From assembly GCA_003599195.1 (NCBI GenBank), contig QZIZ01000168.1, forward strand, positions 1 to 39,312: a DNA stretch of 39,312 bases, written 5' to 3'. Position 1 is the first letter of the stretch, and each line of letters begins with the position of its first letter. Both the position numbers and the translations under genes were made by a program. The notes below the pieces were generated by a model, which was not told the origin of the DNA, searched no databases, and saw only the letters and a program-made list of their open reading frames with translations. Positions 7,454 to 15,489 of the stretch are shown here, piece by piece. The DNA is from Deltaproteobacteria bacterium. Lineage in GTDB: Bacteria; Desulfobacterota; Desulfobaccia; Desulfobaccales; 0-14-0-80-60-11.

Positions 7454-8056
7454 ATGAGTATTGACGCAATCGGCGGCGGCGGGGGGTATAACCCGCCCTC
7501 CATCAGCGAAATGCGGCAACGGATGTTCACCAAGATGGACCAGGACGGCGACGGGGTGATCAGCCGGGGCGAATGCGAAACCGCGGCGCAGGAGATGTCC
7601 CAACATACCGGCCTATCCATCACTGCGGACCAGATGATGTCCATCTTCGACCTGGATCAGGACGGCGTCATCACCCAGGCCGAACAGACCGAGGCCAGCC
7701 CCGCGTGGGAAGAACACATGAAAGGCCTCATGGAGACGGCGGGAATCAGGCCCATGGGCCCGCCGCCGCCCCCGGAGATGGGCGGCGAATTAGCCGAACT
7801 GGTGAAGGAAATCATTACGGCCATGGACACCGATGGCGACGGCGCCATCAGTAAGACCGAATATGATGCGGCCATGCAACAACTGGGATACGGGCAGGAA
7901 AGCGACGCAACTTCATCTTCCGCTTCCACCGAGGAAACCGGCCTGGCCGCGCTGTTGGCCCGATTCCTCGAATTGCTGACAAAAATGGAAGAAGATTCCT
8001 ATTCCCGATATTCCCAGGAATCGCAAAATTATCAAGGCATGAATTCATACGCTTAA
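7454..8056 (+). CDS. EF-hand calcium-binding protein
   Basis: This 200-residue protein has three canonical EF-hand loops: DQDGDGVISRGE (29-40), DLDQDGVITQAE (66-77) and DTDGDGAISKTE (125-136), each with Asp at 1, 3, 5, Gly at 6 and Glu at 12. A Pro-rich linker (101-110) separates the second from the third. The N-terminus is Gly-rich with no signal peptide, and the tail is rich in Ser, Tyr, Gln and Asn. AAGGAG seven bases upstream supports the start. It stands alone on its strand, has its own predicted sigma-54 promoter and lies inside a perfect 39-nt inverted repeat. Calcium binding is highly likely; the biological role is not evident. Confidence 0.88.
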   Translation: MSIDAIGGGGGYNPPSISEMRQRMFTKMDQDGDGVISRGECETAAQEMSQHTGLSITADQMMSIFDLDQDGVITQAEQTEASPAWEEHMKGLMETAGIRPMGPPPPPEMGGELAELVKEIITAMDTDGDGAISKTEYDAAMQQLGYGQESDATSSSASTEETGLAALLARFLELLTKMEEDSYSRYSQESQNYQGMNSYA

Positions 8057-8067
8057 GAATAAGCCAA

Positions 8068-8090
8068 GGTGGCCAGGGACGGCCGCCCTC
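8068..8090 (+). terminator. Possible terminator after the EF-hand gene
   Basis: GGTGGCC (8068-8074) can pair with GGCCGCC (8081-8087), one G-U pair included, across a 6-nt loop. It is 12 nt past the stop codon, but the following CTCTTAGG is only weakly T-rich. Confidence 0.35.
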
Positions 8091-8096
8091 TTAGGA

Positions 8097-8131
8097 CCGT
8101 TTTCCGTTTTGCGTTTTCCGTTTACCGTAAA
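8097..8131. repeat. Heptamer tract CCGTTTT type
   Basis: Five units: CCGTTTT twice, GCGTTTT, CCGTTTA, CCGTAAA. It lies directly before the right arm of the 39-nt inverted repeat. Confidence 0.85.
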
Positions 8132-8137
8132 AGAATC

Positions 8138-8176
8138 TTGCGTCTTGCTTTGCGCCTTGGCGTCTTTGCGTGAGGC
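8138..8176. repeat. 39-nt inverted repeat, right arm
   Basis: Exact reverse complement of 6852-6890. Its last base is also the last base of the stop codon of the hydrogenase maturation protease gene on the minus strand. Confidence 0.92.
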
Positions 8177-8646
8177 TATCTTTTCAGTTCCTCCAGCCCT
8201 AAATCCCGCCGCACCTGCTCCACCAGCCGGGGCAAAGCCTGGCTGACTTCAGGAGAGAGGCCGGCCCCCGGCGTGAAGTCTTTACCTTCGATGCCGTAAA
8301 CTATGAGATAAGGAGGAAGCTGTCCCAATAACCGGGCGACTTCGATCTGTTGGGCCACCCCGAAGGCGTGGCTGGAGGAGGCGGCAAACATCTGCCGGGG
8401 CAAGGGCTCCTCATGGGCGGCAAACCGGAAGACGGCGCCGGGAGAGGAGGCGGAAGCCACCGCGTCGATCACCACCACCTTTTGGGCCCCCTGCCAGTCC
8501 TCCAGCAGACCCGTCAAATCCCCTTCAAGTTCCAGGACCTTAACCAGGGGAGCCCGCATCTCCCGCAGTAGCCCCGCGGCGACAAGCCCCGCGGCGTCGT
8601 CGCCCCGGAAGAGGTTGCCGATACCGATTATCAGGATTTCAGCCAT
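8176..8646 (-). CDS. Hydrogenase maturation protease (HyaD/HycI family)
   Basis: A 156-residue nickel-dependent endopeptidase that removes the C-terminal tail of the hydrogenase large subunit after Ni-Fe insertion. The N-terminus shows the family pattern I-I-G-I-G-N-L-F-R-G-D-D-A-A-G, containing the first metal-binding acidic residue. A second conserved stretch, K-V-V-V-I-D-A-V-A-S, contains the next Asp, and a Ser-Ser-His-Ala-Phe segment the histidine. It is the last gene of the hydrogenase operon and should act on HydA, whose DPCxxCxxH motif is followed by an eight-residue tail. A hairpin-forming repeat separates the two genes. Confidence 0.9.
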   Translation of the reverse strand: MAEILIIGIGNLFRGDDAAGLVAAGLLREMRAPLVKVLELEGDLTGLLEDWQGAQKVVVIDAVASASSPGAVFRFAAHEEPLPRQMFAASSSHAFGVAQQIEVARLLGQLPPYLIVYGIEGKDFTPGAGLSPEVSQALPRLVEQVRRDLGLEELKR

Positions 8647-8742
8647 TTTGTCTCAGGCCATGATAATGCCGGAATGAATTAAAGGGGGAAGAGGGGAAGA
8701 GGAAAATATATACTGAGCGATTTAATTAACCGGGGTTGACAT

Positions 8743-8809
8743 TCTCTGCGGCCTCTGCGCCTCTGCGAGAAACCTTTTTTATCTCGCAGAGACGCAGAGA
8801 GCGCAGAGA
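8743..8809. repeat. 28-nt near-perfect inverted repeat (CTCTGCG type)
   Basis: The arms at 8743-8770 and 8782-8809 match in 25 of 28 positions with an 11-nt loop. Each arm repeats the unit CTCTGCG three times. It stands between hydA and the protease gene and could form a strong RNA hairpin, possibly adjusting expression of the protease. Confidence 0.85.
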
Positions 8810-8902
8810 TTAATAATGCGCAATTATTTATGTCGCCATGTATAGTTACTCATTCTTAGCCCTTTCCTTCCCTGTTTCCCCTTTTAACCTTTTCTCCCTT
8901 GT

Positions 8903-10192
8903 CTACCTGTCAAATTTCAACCTCAAGAAATGCGTGGCGCAGGAAATACAGGGATCATAATTGCGGATCATCTGTTCGCATTGCCAGGTGAGCTGCTCTT
9001 CGGGGAGGTCCAGGTTGGCGGACACGAATTGCCGCAGGTCTTCCTCCATGGACTTCTGATTCTGGGAAGTGGGGGGCACGATCTTCGCCTCCCGGATCAG
9101 CCCTTCCTCGTCGAGGCGATAGCGGTGATAGAGGATGCCCCGGGGGGCCTCGGTGCAGGCGCAGCCCTCCCCGGCCCGGGGTTCCACTTTGATGGCGGCC
9201 GCGTCCGGCATTTCGTAAGTCTCAATCAGGCGCAAGGCCTCGTCCACGGCATAGACGGTTTCCACGGCCCGGACCACGATGCTCTGGAAGGGGTTAAGGC
9301 ACTCCCTTCCTAGGCCCGCTTTTTGCCCGGCTTCCCGGGCCAGAGGCGACAGGCGGTCAAAATTGAGGTTGTAGCGGGCCAGGGGGCCGACGTGATAAGT
9401 CCCGCCAACTAACGCCGATTGCAGGGCATGGGAATGTAGGACGTGTTCTTCCTGGAAATGCTTCTCATAATCCCAGACCGCGCTATCCAGGCCCCGGTTG
9501 GACACCAGGCGGCCCGCATTCAGGGGATATTCCTCCGGGTGGCGGAGCGCCACGAATTCATAGTCCGTTTCGTAGTCGGGAAAATGAAACCCCGCCACCC
9601 AGTCCACGGTCTTTAAAGCCGCGTCCCGGGCCCATTTCAGCCTCTCCGCCAGGGGTGCGAATTCTTCCTTGGCAAAGACCCTATAAAACCCGCCCACCCG
9701 CACGTTGATGGGGTGGATTTCCCGGCCGCCCACCAGGGTGACGAGGTCGTTGCCCAGCTTTTTTAGCTGCAGGCCCATTTTTACCAATTCCGGATGATCC
9801 TGAGCCATTTGCAGGGAGTCGTCGTAGCCCAGGAAATCCGGGGCGTGAAGCATGAAGACGTGAAGCGCATGGGACTCAATCCATTCCCCGCAATAGATGA
9901 GCCGGCGCAGCGCCCTGAGCGGCCCTTCCACCTTGACCCCCAGGGCGTCCTCCATGGCGTGCACCGCGCTCATTTGGTAGGCCACCGGGCAGATGCCGCA
10001 GATGCGGGAGGTGATGTCCGGGGCTTCGGTGAAATGGCGGCCCCTTAAGAAAGCCTCGAAAAACCGGGGCGGCTCCCAGATCTGGAGCTGCACCCCGGCC
10101 ACCTGGCCGGACTTGATCCTGATGTGCAGCGCGCCTTCCCCTTCCACCCGGGCCAGGTAGTCCACCTTGATGGTTCTGGTTTTAATGCTCAT
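8903..10192 (-). CDS. hydA: NiFe hydrogenase large (alpha) subunit, group 3b-like
   Basis: This is the catalytic subunit of a soluble NiFe hydrogenase that exchanges H2 with NAD(P)H. The four nickel-iron cysteines are visible: R-I-C-G-I-C-P-V near the N-terminus (Cys65, Cys68) and D-P-C-I-S-C-A-T-H near the C-terminus (Cys415, Cys418, counted from the ATG used). The final FLRLKFDR after that histidine is the expected tail removed by the maturation protease. I start at the ATG at 10192 rather than the in-frame TTG at 10207. The gene overlaps hydD by about 11 bases, so translation is probably coupled. Group 3b is inferred from the partner set (hydB, hydG, hydD). Confidence 0.92.
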   Translation of the reverse strand: MSIKTRTIKVDYLARVEGEGALHIRIKSGQVAGVQLQIWEPPRFFEAFLRGRHFTEAPDITSRICGICPVAYQMSAVHAMEDALGVKVEGPLRALRRLIYCGEWIESHALHVFMLHAPDFLGYDDSLQMAQDHPELVKMGLQLKKLGNDLVTLVGGREIHPINVRVGGFYRVFAKEEFAPLAERLKWARDAALKTVDWVAGFHFPDYETDYEFVALRHPEEYPLNAGRLVSNRGLDSAVWDYEKHFQEEHVLHSHALQSALVGGTYHVGPLARYNLNFDRLSPLAREAGQKAGLGRECLNPFQSIVVRAVETVYAVDEALRLIETYEMPDAAAIKVEPRAGEGCACTEAPRGILYHRYRLDEEGLIREAKIVPPTSQNQKSMEEDLRQFVSANLDLPEEQLTWQCEQMIRNYDPCISCATHFLRLKFDR

Positions 10193-10964
10193 GGCTCTTA
10201 CTCTCAACGCGGAAGGCTTCCGCCCAGGCGTTGAAGGTGCGGAAGACCCGGAGCAGGTCCGGCTCCGCCACCCCCAGGCGACTGTGGAACCAGGCGCTTA
10301 AGGACGCGGTGTTGGGCGTCTCCTTGGGCCCGTAGCAGCCGTAGCAGCCCCGCTGGTAGGTGGGGCAGAGCGCGCCGCAGCCCGCGTGGGTCACCGGCCC
10401 CAGGCAGGGTGTGCCCTGGGCCACCTGCACGCAGATATTGCCCCGGAGCTTACATTCCAGGCAAACGCTGTGGGGCGGAACCACGGGCTTGCGCCCCTGA
10501 AGAAAGGCGCTCACCACCTCCATCAGTTGCCGCTTGTTGATGGGGCAGCCTTGGAGTTCGAAATCCACCGGCACCTGGGCGGAGATGGGGGTGGAGGTCT
10601 CCAGGGCCTCGATCGCTTGAGGCCGGGCATAGACCAGGGGGATGTAATCTTGAACCTTTGTAAAATTGCGCAAGGCCTGGATGCCCCCGGCGGTGGCGCA
10701 GGCGCCGATGGTGATGAGAAATTTGGAAATCCGCCGCACTTCCTGAATGCGCTCCAGGTCGTGGGGCGCGGCGATGGAGCCCTCCACCAGGGAGAGGTCG
10801 TAGGGGCCTTTGACCACCGCCCGGGTGGCCTCCACGAAGTAGGAGATTTTCAGCTCCCCGGCGATGGCCAGGAGTTCGTCTTCGCAATCCAGCAAGGACA
10901 ACTGGCAGCCGTCGCAGGAGGCGAATTTCCATACCGCCAGTTTGGGGCGTTTTTTCCGGGGCAT
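10182..10964 (-). CDS. hydD: NiFe hydrogenase small (delta) subunit
   Basis: The 260-residue electron-transfer subunit. [10 protein letters not shown] near residue 18 provides the first cysteines of the proximal iron-sulfur cluster, followed by I-G-A-C-A-T-A-G-G and the conserved G-C-P-I-N. The C-terminal third is very cysteine-rich (C-L-E-C, then [19 protein letters not shown]), enough for two further clusters. There is no Tat signal, so the enzyme is cytoplasmic. It ends inside the start of hydA. Upstream lies a large CTCACGCAAAG hairpin that separates it from hydG. Confidence 0.92.
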   Translation of the reverse strand: MPRKKRPKLAVWKFASCDGCQLSLLDCEDELLAIAGELKISYFVEATRAVVKGPYDLSLVEGSIAAPHDLERIQEVRRISKFLITIGACATAGGIQALRNFTKVQDYIPLVYARPQAIEALETSTPISAQVPVDFELQGCPINKRQLMEVVSAFLQGRKPVVPPHSVCLECKLRGNICVQVAQGTPCLGPVTHAGCGALCPTYQRGCYGCYGPKETPNTASLSAWFHSRLGVAEPDLLRVFRTFNAWAEAFRVESKSHEH

Positions 10965-11001
10965 AACGTGCCGGGTTCCTTCAATATTTATAAAAAATAT
11001 A

Positions 11002-11093
11002 CCTCACGCAAAGACGCCAAGGCGCAAAGTAAGGCGCAAGATCTAGAGATTATATATTGGCGTCTTTCTTTGCGTCTTTGCGCCTTTGCGTGA
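11002..11093. repeat. Large imperfect inverted repeat between hydG and hydD
   Basis: The left arm (about 11004-11038) and right arm (about 11059-11093) pair in about 29 of 35 positions. The left arm is the same element as 6852-6890, with two differences in 38. It fills the gap in front of hydD and could form an RNA hairpin in the operon message. Confidence 0.85.
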
Positions 11094-11117
11094 AATTTTT
11101 CTTTTCAAACCAGCGTA

Positions 11118-11957
11118 TTAAACTTCCCGCAGCAGGAACCAATCCCGGACCCGGTCATAGGAGAAGACCGGTCCGTCTTTGCACACGAAAACCGGCCCCA
11201 ACTGGCAGTGGCCGCAGAGGCCCAGGCCGCACTTCATGTTCCGTTCCAGGGAAACGTAGATATTTTCCATCTTGACGCCCCGGTTCAGCAACTCCTGGAC
11301 GGTGAAGCGCATCATCACCCCGGGGCCGCAGATCAAGGCCATGGTATGCTCGGAATCGAAGCGGGCCCGGGAGATGAGGTTGGGCACCACCCCCACGTTG
11401 CCCCGCCAGTCACCCTTGGCCGTATCCACCGTGACGTGCACCCGGAAATCGAAGCGGCCCCGCCAGTGCATCAGTTCCTGGCGAAATACCAGATCCTCCG
11501 GCGTCCTAGCCCCGTAGATCAGCTCCAGGTTGCCGAATTGCGGCCGCCGGGCCAGGAGATGGTAGACCGCGGGCCGCACCGGGGCCAGTCCCAGGCCCCC
11601 GGCAATCACCAAAACGTCCCAACCCGGGGCTTTGGTAACAGGCCAGGGGACGCCGAAAGGCCCCCGCACCCCCAGGGTCTCCCCTCTTTTCAAGCCGCAG
11701 ATGGCCCGGCTCACCGCGCCCACGGCCCGGACCGTGTGCACCAGGGTCTCGGGTTGATCCGGGTCGCCGCTGATGGAGATGGGTATTTCCCCCACCCCGA
11801 AGACGTAAAGCATATTGAACTGCCCCGGGGCAAAACGAAAACCAGGCTCGCCGGCAGCGGGGGCCAGGGTCAGGGTAAAGGTGTCCCCGGTCTCCCGGTT
11901 CACCTTCAGGACCCGGAAAGGGGCGGGCAGCATGGGGTCGGCTAGGGCGTTTAGCAT
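11118..11957 (-). CDS. hydG: Hydrogenase FAD/NAD(P)-binding (gamma) subunit
   Basis: The subunit that passes electrons between the hydrogenase and NAD(P). It has the ferredoxin-reductase layout: an FAD-binding barrel (F-A-P-G-Q-F-N-M-L-Y), an NAD(P)-binding fold (V-I-A-G-G-L-G-L-A-P-V-R-P-A), and a C-terminal 2Fe-2S site C-G-L-G-L-C-G-H-C with a later Cys in V-F-V-C-K-D-G-P, like PyrK. The reading frame is open up to 12038, but the extra residues are encoded by a heptamer repeat tract. I therefore start at the ATG at 11957; an ATG at 11933 is also possible, and neither has a strong ribosome binding site. Confidence 0.9.
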   Translation of the reverse strand: MLNALADPMLPAPFRVLKVNRETGDTFTLTLAPAAGEPGFRFAPGQFNMLYVFGVGEIPISISGDPDQPETLVHTVRAVGAVSRAICGLKRGETLGVRGPFGVPWPVTKAPGWDVLVIAGGLGLAPVRPAVYHLLARRPQFGNLELIYGARTPEDLVFRQELMHWRGRFDFRVHVTVDTAKGDWRGNVGVVPNLISRARFDSEHTMALICGPGVMMRFTVQELLNRGVKMENIYVSLERNMKCGLGLCGHCQLGPVFVCKDGPVFSYDRVRDWFLLREV

Positions 11958-11968
11958 ATTTGTATAAC

Positions 11969-12012
11969 GGCTGTCAGCGGTCAGCTTTTCGCTTTTCGCT
12001 TTCCGCTTTCCG
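11969..12012. repeat. Heptamer tract AGCGGTC to CGCTTTC
   Basis: Units GGCTGTC, AGCGGTC, AGCTTTT, CGCTTTT, CGCTTTC twice, CG. The tract passes from one heptamer family (AGCTGAC type) to another (CGCTTTT type) without losing the 7-nt phase. Confidence 0.85.
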
Positions 12013-12049
12013 AAATTCTCAACTGAATGAAAACACACCCCAATTTTTG

Positions 12050-12091
12050 AGCTGACAGCTAATAGCGAATAGCTAATAGCTGACAGCTATT
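12050..12091. repeat. Heptamer tract AGCTGAC type
   Basis: Six units: AGCTGAC, AGCTAAT, AGCGAAT, AGCTAAT, AGCTGAC, AGCTATT. It overlaps the stop codon of the cyclic-nucleotide-binding-like gene and lies upstream of hydG. Confidence 0.88.
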
Positions 12092-12542
12092 TCCCATAAA
12101 AATCCACCAATTGCAGGATAGTCACCCGAAATTGCACCGCCAGCAGATGCGCGTATCTTTTCATGAGCGCGTAGCCCAGTTCGTGATCCTGTTCGCATCG
12201 TTGCATCAAGGCCTTGACGTCCAGGGCCAATACCCGGGTGAGGTGCACGGCCCGGGCGTCGAAGTGCCAATGATACGGTTTCTCGAACCAGAGCCAACCC
12301 AGGGCCTCGCCTTCCACCAGGGTCGCGATGGTAATGGGACCGCCCCGGGCGCGAAAAATTTCCACCGACACCTGGCCGGAATTGATGAGATAAAAGCGGG
12401 CGGCCTCCTCCTGCTCCCTTAATAGAAACTCCCCGGCGTTGAAGTTCACTTTGGCCGCGCATTCGGCGATGATTTTCAGGTGCCTGGAGTCCAGGCCCTG
12501 CAAAAAGGGGTGGGCCGCCAAGATCGGCTCCAGCGTCTCCAT
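12087..12542 (-). CDS. Cyclic nucleotide-binding-like domain protein in the hydrogenase operon
   Basis: A 151-residue single-domain protein of the cAMP-receptor/Crp sensor type: [11 protein letters not shown], the [11 protein letters not shown] turn, and L-I-N-S-G-Q-V-S-V. No DNA-binding domain follows, so it is not a Crp-type transcription factor. The phosphate-binding cassette is atypical: the normal G-E-(x)-A-L then R-[AST]-A region reads G-E-A-L-G-W-L-W-F and then A-R-A-V. A ligand other than cAMP, or none, is therefore possible. It starts four bases after the hydB stop, so it is translated with the hydrogenase. Similar genes accompany some group 3b hydrogenases; the role is unknown. Confidence 0.85.
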   Translation of the reverse strand: METLEPILAAHPFLQGLDSRHLKIIAECAAKVNFNAGEFLLREQEEAARFYLINSGQVSVEIFRARGGPITIATLVEGEALGWLWFEKPYHWHFDARAVHLTRVLALDVKALMQRCEQDHELGYALMKRYAHLLAVQFRVTILQLVDFYGK

Positions 12543-12546
12543 GCCG

Positions 12547-13740
12547 TTACTCCCGTTTATCGTTTTCCGTTTTTTGTTTTGTTACCAACCCCTGGCCCCT
12601 GACCCCTGATTCCTCGCTTTCCCGGATGGCCCGGACTTCCTCGGTAATATCGATGGCCACCGGGCACCAGGTGATGCAGCGGCCGCAGCCCACGCAACCC
12701 GAAACCCCGAATTGGTCGATCCAGGTGGCCAGTTTGTGGGTCAGCCACTGGCGGTAGCGGGACCTGGGCGTAGCCCGGACGCTGCCGCCGTGCAGATAGC
12801 TGTAATCCACGGTAAAGCAGACGTCCCAGCGCCGCCGGCGCTCGGCCTGCTCCCCCGTCAGGCCGGAGGAATCCTCCACGGTATGGCAAAAACAGGTGGG
12901 GCAGACCAGGGTGCAGTTGCCGCAGGTGAGGCAGCGCGCCGCCACCCGGTCCCACTGGGGATTTTCATAATTACGATAAAGTAAGGCTTTGATGTCCCCG
13001 GTATCCAGAGTTCGCCCCATCTCCCGGGCGGCTTGGGCAGTGGTTCGGGCTGCGGCTTCCTGTTCTGCGGCTTCGGCCTTTCTGTGGGGAATTTGGCTGA
13101 CTACCTGGCGCCCCCGTTCCGTGCCCACGGCCGCCACAAAATAGTGACGGTCCCCCTCCAGGATCTCCGTCAGGGCCAGGTCGAAACCGGATGCGGCCTT
13201 AGGCCCCGCGCCCATGGAGGCGCAGAAGCCGGTGCCGCAGGCATGGCCGCAGTTGACCGCCAGGATAAAGGCCTGCTCCCGCCGGGCCCGGTAATGGGGG
13301 TCAATAAATGGTCCCTCCAGGAAGACCCTGTCTTGCACCGCGATGGCCTGGAGGTCGCAGGCGCGGACACCGATAAAGGCGAATTTTGGCGCGTCCTCAT
13401 CGACAGGGAGGATTTGCAGGCCGTCTGGCTGGAGGCGGGCCTGCCATAAGCGCCGCCGGGGGGGATAGAGGAACTGCTTCCAGGATTGCTGGCCGACCCC
13501 ATAGCCGAAGAACCGCGGCTCCTGCAAAGGCCGCAGCCGGAAAAAGCCCCCCTGCTGTTCGTCCCCCCAACCCCGGGGCAGCGCGTCGATGGAGGGTAGA
13601 TGGTCATAGACCAGGGAGCCGTGGCGCAGGGTGGGGCCTAATACCCGATAGCCCTCGTTGCCGAGGACCTCCAGCAATTGCCGGAGTCCTTGGATATCCA
13701 GAACTGCCTCATCTCCCAAGTTGGCGAAAGTTGGGGGCAT
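12547..13740 (-). CDS. hydB: Hydrogenase 4Fe-4S (beta) subunit
   Basis: This 397-residue iron-sulfur subunit shuttles electrons between HydG and HydD. Near the C-terminus are two ferredoxin-like clusters: [12 protein letters not shown] and [12 protein letters not shown]. The N-terminal half has the family's conserved V-R-A-C-D-L-Q-A-I and a Cys-rich [12 protein letters not shown]. It is the first gene of the operon, behind a sigma-70 promoter. The last 20 or so residues are encoded by heptamer repeats (12554-12581 and 12589-12609), so the native C-terminus has probably been extended by repeat DNA. Confidence 0.9.
   Translation of the reverse strand: MPPTFANLGDEAVLDIQGLRQLLEVLGNEGYRVLGPTLRHGSLVYDHLPSIDALPRGWGDEQQGGFFRLRPLQEPRFFGYGVGQQSWKQFLYPPRRRLWQARLQPDGLQILPVDEDAPKFAFIGVRACDLQAIAVQDRVFLEGPFIDPHYRARREQAFILAVNCGHACGTGFCASMGAGPKAASGFDLALTEILEGDRHYFVAAVGTERGRQVVSQIPHRKAEAAEQEAAARTTAQAAREMGRTLDTGDIKALLYRNYENPQWDRVAARCLTCGNCTLVCPTCFCHTVEDSSGLTGEQAERRRRWDVCFTVDYSYLHGGSVRATPRSRYRQWLTHKLATWIDQFGVSGCVGCGRCITWCPVAIDITEEVRAIRESEESGVRGQGLVTKQKTENDKRE
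12554..12609. repeat. Two heptamer tracts inside the 3' end of hydB
   Basis: Units CGTTTAT, CGTTTTC, CGTTTTT, TGTTTTG (12554-12581) and CCCCTGG, CCCCTGA twice (12589-12609). Both lie in the coding sequence and form the C-terminal tail of HydB. Confidence 0.8.
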
Positions 13741-13795
13741 TGCCGGTCGCTCTCCCGGGCCCGTGCGGCAGGAGGATTTTTAACAAATTGGGCTA

Positions 13796-13824
13796 AGTAT
13801 AGTAATCCGGGGAGAGAGCGTCAA
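13796..13824 (-). promoter_or_regulatory. Sigma-70 promoter of the hydrogenase operon
   Basis: On the minus strand TTGACG is followed after exactly 17 nt by TATACT, close to the consensus. Transcription would start near 13789, about 50 nt before the hydB start codon. Confidence 0.65.
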
Positions 13825-13843
13825 GGCTAATTCTTCGAGACCA

Positions 13844-13874
13844 TAAGAAAAGGGGCGGCCCCATGGCCGCCCCT
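13844..13874 (-). terminator. Rho-independent terminator of the outer membrane protein gene
   Basis: A perfect 10-bp stem (13851-13860 with 13865-13874) has a 4-nt loop. On the minus strand it is followed by TTTTCTT. It lies 46 nt past the stop codon of the outer membrane protein gene and just upstream of the hydrogenase promoter. Confidence 0.85.
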
Positions 13875-13919
13875 CAAACTGCGGAAAGAACCGTATTCCG
13901 GGATTACCCGGGGCCGGAT

Positions 13920-14954
13920 TTAGAAGGTATAGAACGCAGTGATCATCGGGGTGAATTTCTGGACGCCGTTTTTACCCCAGAGGTCAAGAGAGGCGCCTGC
14001 GGCCAAAGCCAATTTATCCGTGGCCAGGAATTCGATGCCCGGCAGGATGCCGATAACCGTTTGGGGAGTCTGGTAACCCTGAAAGGTATTCAGGTTTTGC
14101 CAGGTCCAGGTGCTGTAAACCTCGAACAATAAGACCCACTGCTTGGCAACGGGCAGTTCCAGGGCCAGGTTGACGTTCAGGTATTCCCGGGAACGCACGT
14201 TGATCGGGCCTTCTTCACCATGGATTTTATAGATGTTGATGGGGCTGTTGAACCAGATCTGGCCGTGCACCAGCAACGGGTTGATGTATTTGAACAGGTT
14301 AAGACCGGTGATGAAGTTGAAAGAGCCGGTGCCGATGGCATCCTGGCCCAGGCGGCCCGGGTTGAGATTGGAGGCGTGGCCGGTGGGGAAACCCACCCCG
14401 CCCACCGCGGTCAGGGCCGGCATATAAGTCCCTTCCGGCAGGAAGTTGTATTTGGCCACTGCGGTGATATCGCCGATGGAGCTGAAACTGGCCGATGATT
14501 CGTTATTTGGTCCCCGCAGGCCCCGATTGATATCATTGACCCAGTTATAGACGAAAGGCACCACGACATAGGTTTCCAGGTCTTTGGTGGGGCCATAGAT
14601 AAATTTCACCGGCATGAAAAAGGTCTGAAAATTGCCCCCCGGGCTCACCGACCGCCAGTTATTGGTGAAGACCCCAGGGTAAAGAGACATGGCCCACCAG
14701 ACCTGCATGGCGAATTTGCCAGTGGTGATAGGCAGACAGGTGTCGCTGATCATGGGTCCGCAGGTGGTGGGAGCTCCGGGAGCCTCCTCCTTTTTTTCCT
14801 CCGCGACTGCCGGCGGCTTGTCCATCAAGGCCGGCGAACCGGCTTGGGCGAATACTGCTGCGGGCATCAGCCCGGCAACAAAACATGCCAGCATGAGGCC
14901 GGCCAGAACCTTTCCCAGGCTGCTCCCCTTAAGTTTAAACTGTGTTAACATCAT
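13920..14954 (-). CDS. Outer membrane beta-barrel protein (transporter / phenol MetA-like)
   Basis: This 344-residue protein has a signal peptide (hydrophobic 14-36, cleavage near V-F-A-Q-A) and then a Pro/Glu-rich segment. The rest alternates hydrophobic and polar residues with many aromatics, ending M-I-T-A-F-Y-T-F; a C-terminal Phe is the usual mark of Gram-negative beta-barrels. The overall look (T-G-K-F-A-M-Q-V-W-W, Y-V-V-V-P-F-V-Y-N, G-G-V-G-F-P-T-G) resembles the MetA-type outer membrane family of poorly defined function. It stands downstream of the two ammonium transporter pairs but is separated by a terminator. GGGGGG before the tandem ATG-ATG start is the ribosome binding site. Confidence 0.8.
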   Translation of the reverse strand: MMLTQFKLKGSSLGKVLAGLMLACFVAGLMPAAVFAQAGSPALMDKPPAVAEEKKEEAPGAPTTCGPMISDTCLPITTGKFAMQVWWAMSLYPGVFTNNWRSVSPGGNFQTFFMPVKFIYGPTKDLETYVVVPFVYNWVNDINRGLRGPNNESSASFSSIGDITAVAKYNFLPEGTYMPALTAVGGVGFPTGHASNLNPGRLGQDAIGTGSFNFITGLNLFKYINPLLVHGQIWFNSPINIYKIHGEEGPINVRSREYLNVNLALELPVAKQWVLLFEVYSTWTWQNLNTFQGYQTPQTVIGILPGIEFLATDKLALAAGASLDLWGKNGVQKFTPMITAFYTF

Positions 14955-14985
14955 GGTTAATCCCCCCTAATCTCCAAATATATTT

Positions 14986-14999
14986 GCCGCAATTGCGGC
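14986..14999 (-). promoter_or_regulatory. 14-bp perfect palindrome upstream of the outer membrane protein gene
   Basis: GCCGCAATTGCGGC is fully symmetric and lies about 30 nt before the start codon. It could be an operator for a dimeric regulator or a leader hairpin. Confidence 0.35.
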
Positions 15000-15053
15000 C
15001 ATTTTTAACCTTCAATAAACCTGTTTGTAAGAATAAACACAAATTATTTATGA

Positions 15054-15073
15054 CGGAGGAGGGGCCTCCTCCG
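15054..15073 (-). terminator. Terminator after the first P-II gene
   Basis: CGGAGGAGG (15054-15062) pairs perfectly with CCTCCTCCG (15065-15073). On the minus strand the stem is followed by TCATAAATAATTTG. It lies 9 nt past the P-II stop codon. Confidence 0.7.
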
Positions 15074-15082
15074 CCTTCCTGG

Positions 15083-15421
15083 TTAAACCGCGGCTTCCCC
15101 GGTTTCCCCGGTGCGGATGCGCATAGCATTCTCCACCGGATAGACGAAGATTTTGCCGTCCCCGATCGCCCCGGTTTTGGCGTTATCGGCGATGGTATTT
15201 ATCAGCTTTTCCACTTCTTCATCGGCGCAAACGATGTCCAGCCGCGCCTTCGGCAGGAGGTCAACTTTGAACTCCAGCCCCCGGAACTGTTCCACCAGCC
15301 CGGTTTGACGGCCATGGCCCTCGATCCTTTCCACCGAAACTCCCGGATGGCCGTCGCTCTCCAGGGCATCCAGGACATCCCTCAATTTCTCCATCCGGAT
15401 TATTGCACGAATCTCTTTCAT
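15083..15421 (-). CDS. P-II nitrogen regulator with an altered T-loop
   Basis: A 112-residue P-II family signal protein, full length, with the conserved C-terminal [14 protein letters not shown] and M-R-I-R-T-G-E. It directly follows the Amt gene upstream (68 nt), the usual arrangement in which the P-II trimer plugs its transporter. The T-loop is unusual: the uridylylation tyrosine at position 51 is Phe, position 46 is also Phe, and Lys40 is Thr (R-Q-T-G-L-V-E-Q-F-R-G-L-E-F). It therefore cannot be uridylylated at residue 51 like GlnB/GlnK and is probably controlled by ATP/ADP/2-oxoglutarate only. GAGGAG upstream supports the start. Confidence 0.9.
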   Translation of the reverse strand: MKEIRAIIRMEKLRDVLDALESDGHPGVSVERIEGHGRQTGLVEQFRGLEFKVDLLPKARLDIVCADEEVEKLINTIADNAKTGAIGDGKIFVYPVENAMRIRTGETGEAAV

Positions 15422-15489
15422 AATCGTCTCCTCGACAGCCGGGACAGGGGAGGCGTAGCCCCCGCCTCCCCCTTGATCCGGTCTATGGT

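Noticed and set aside
7073-7606. 177-codon minus-strand frame over the EF-hand leader
   Set aside because: It overlaps the sigma-54 promoter, the leader and the start of the EF-hand gene, has no recognisable domain and no ribosome binding site.
6852-8176. Insertion sequence bounded by the 39-nt inverted repeat
   Set aside because: There is no transposase in the interval and no target-site duplication outside the arms; kept only as a repeat-bracketed segment.
12087-12542. Crp/Fnr-type transcription factor in the hydrogenase operon
   Set aside because: Only the sensor domain is present; the protein ends without a helix-turn-helix.
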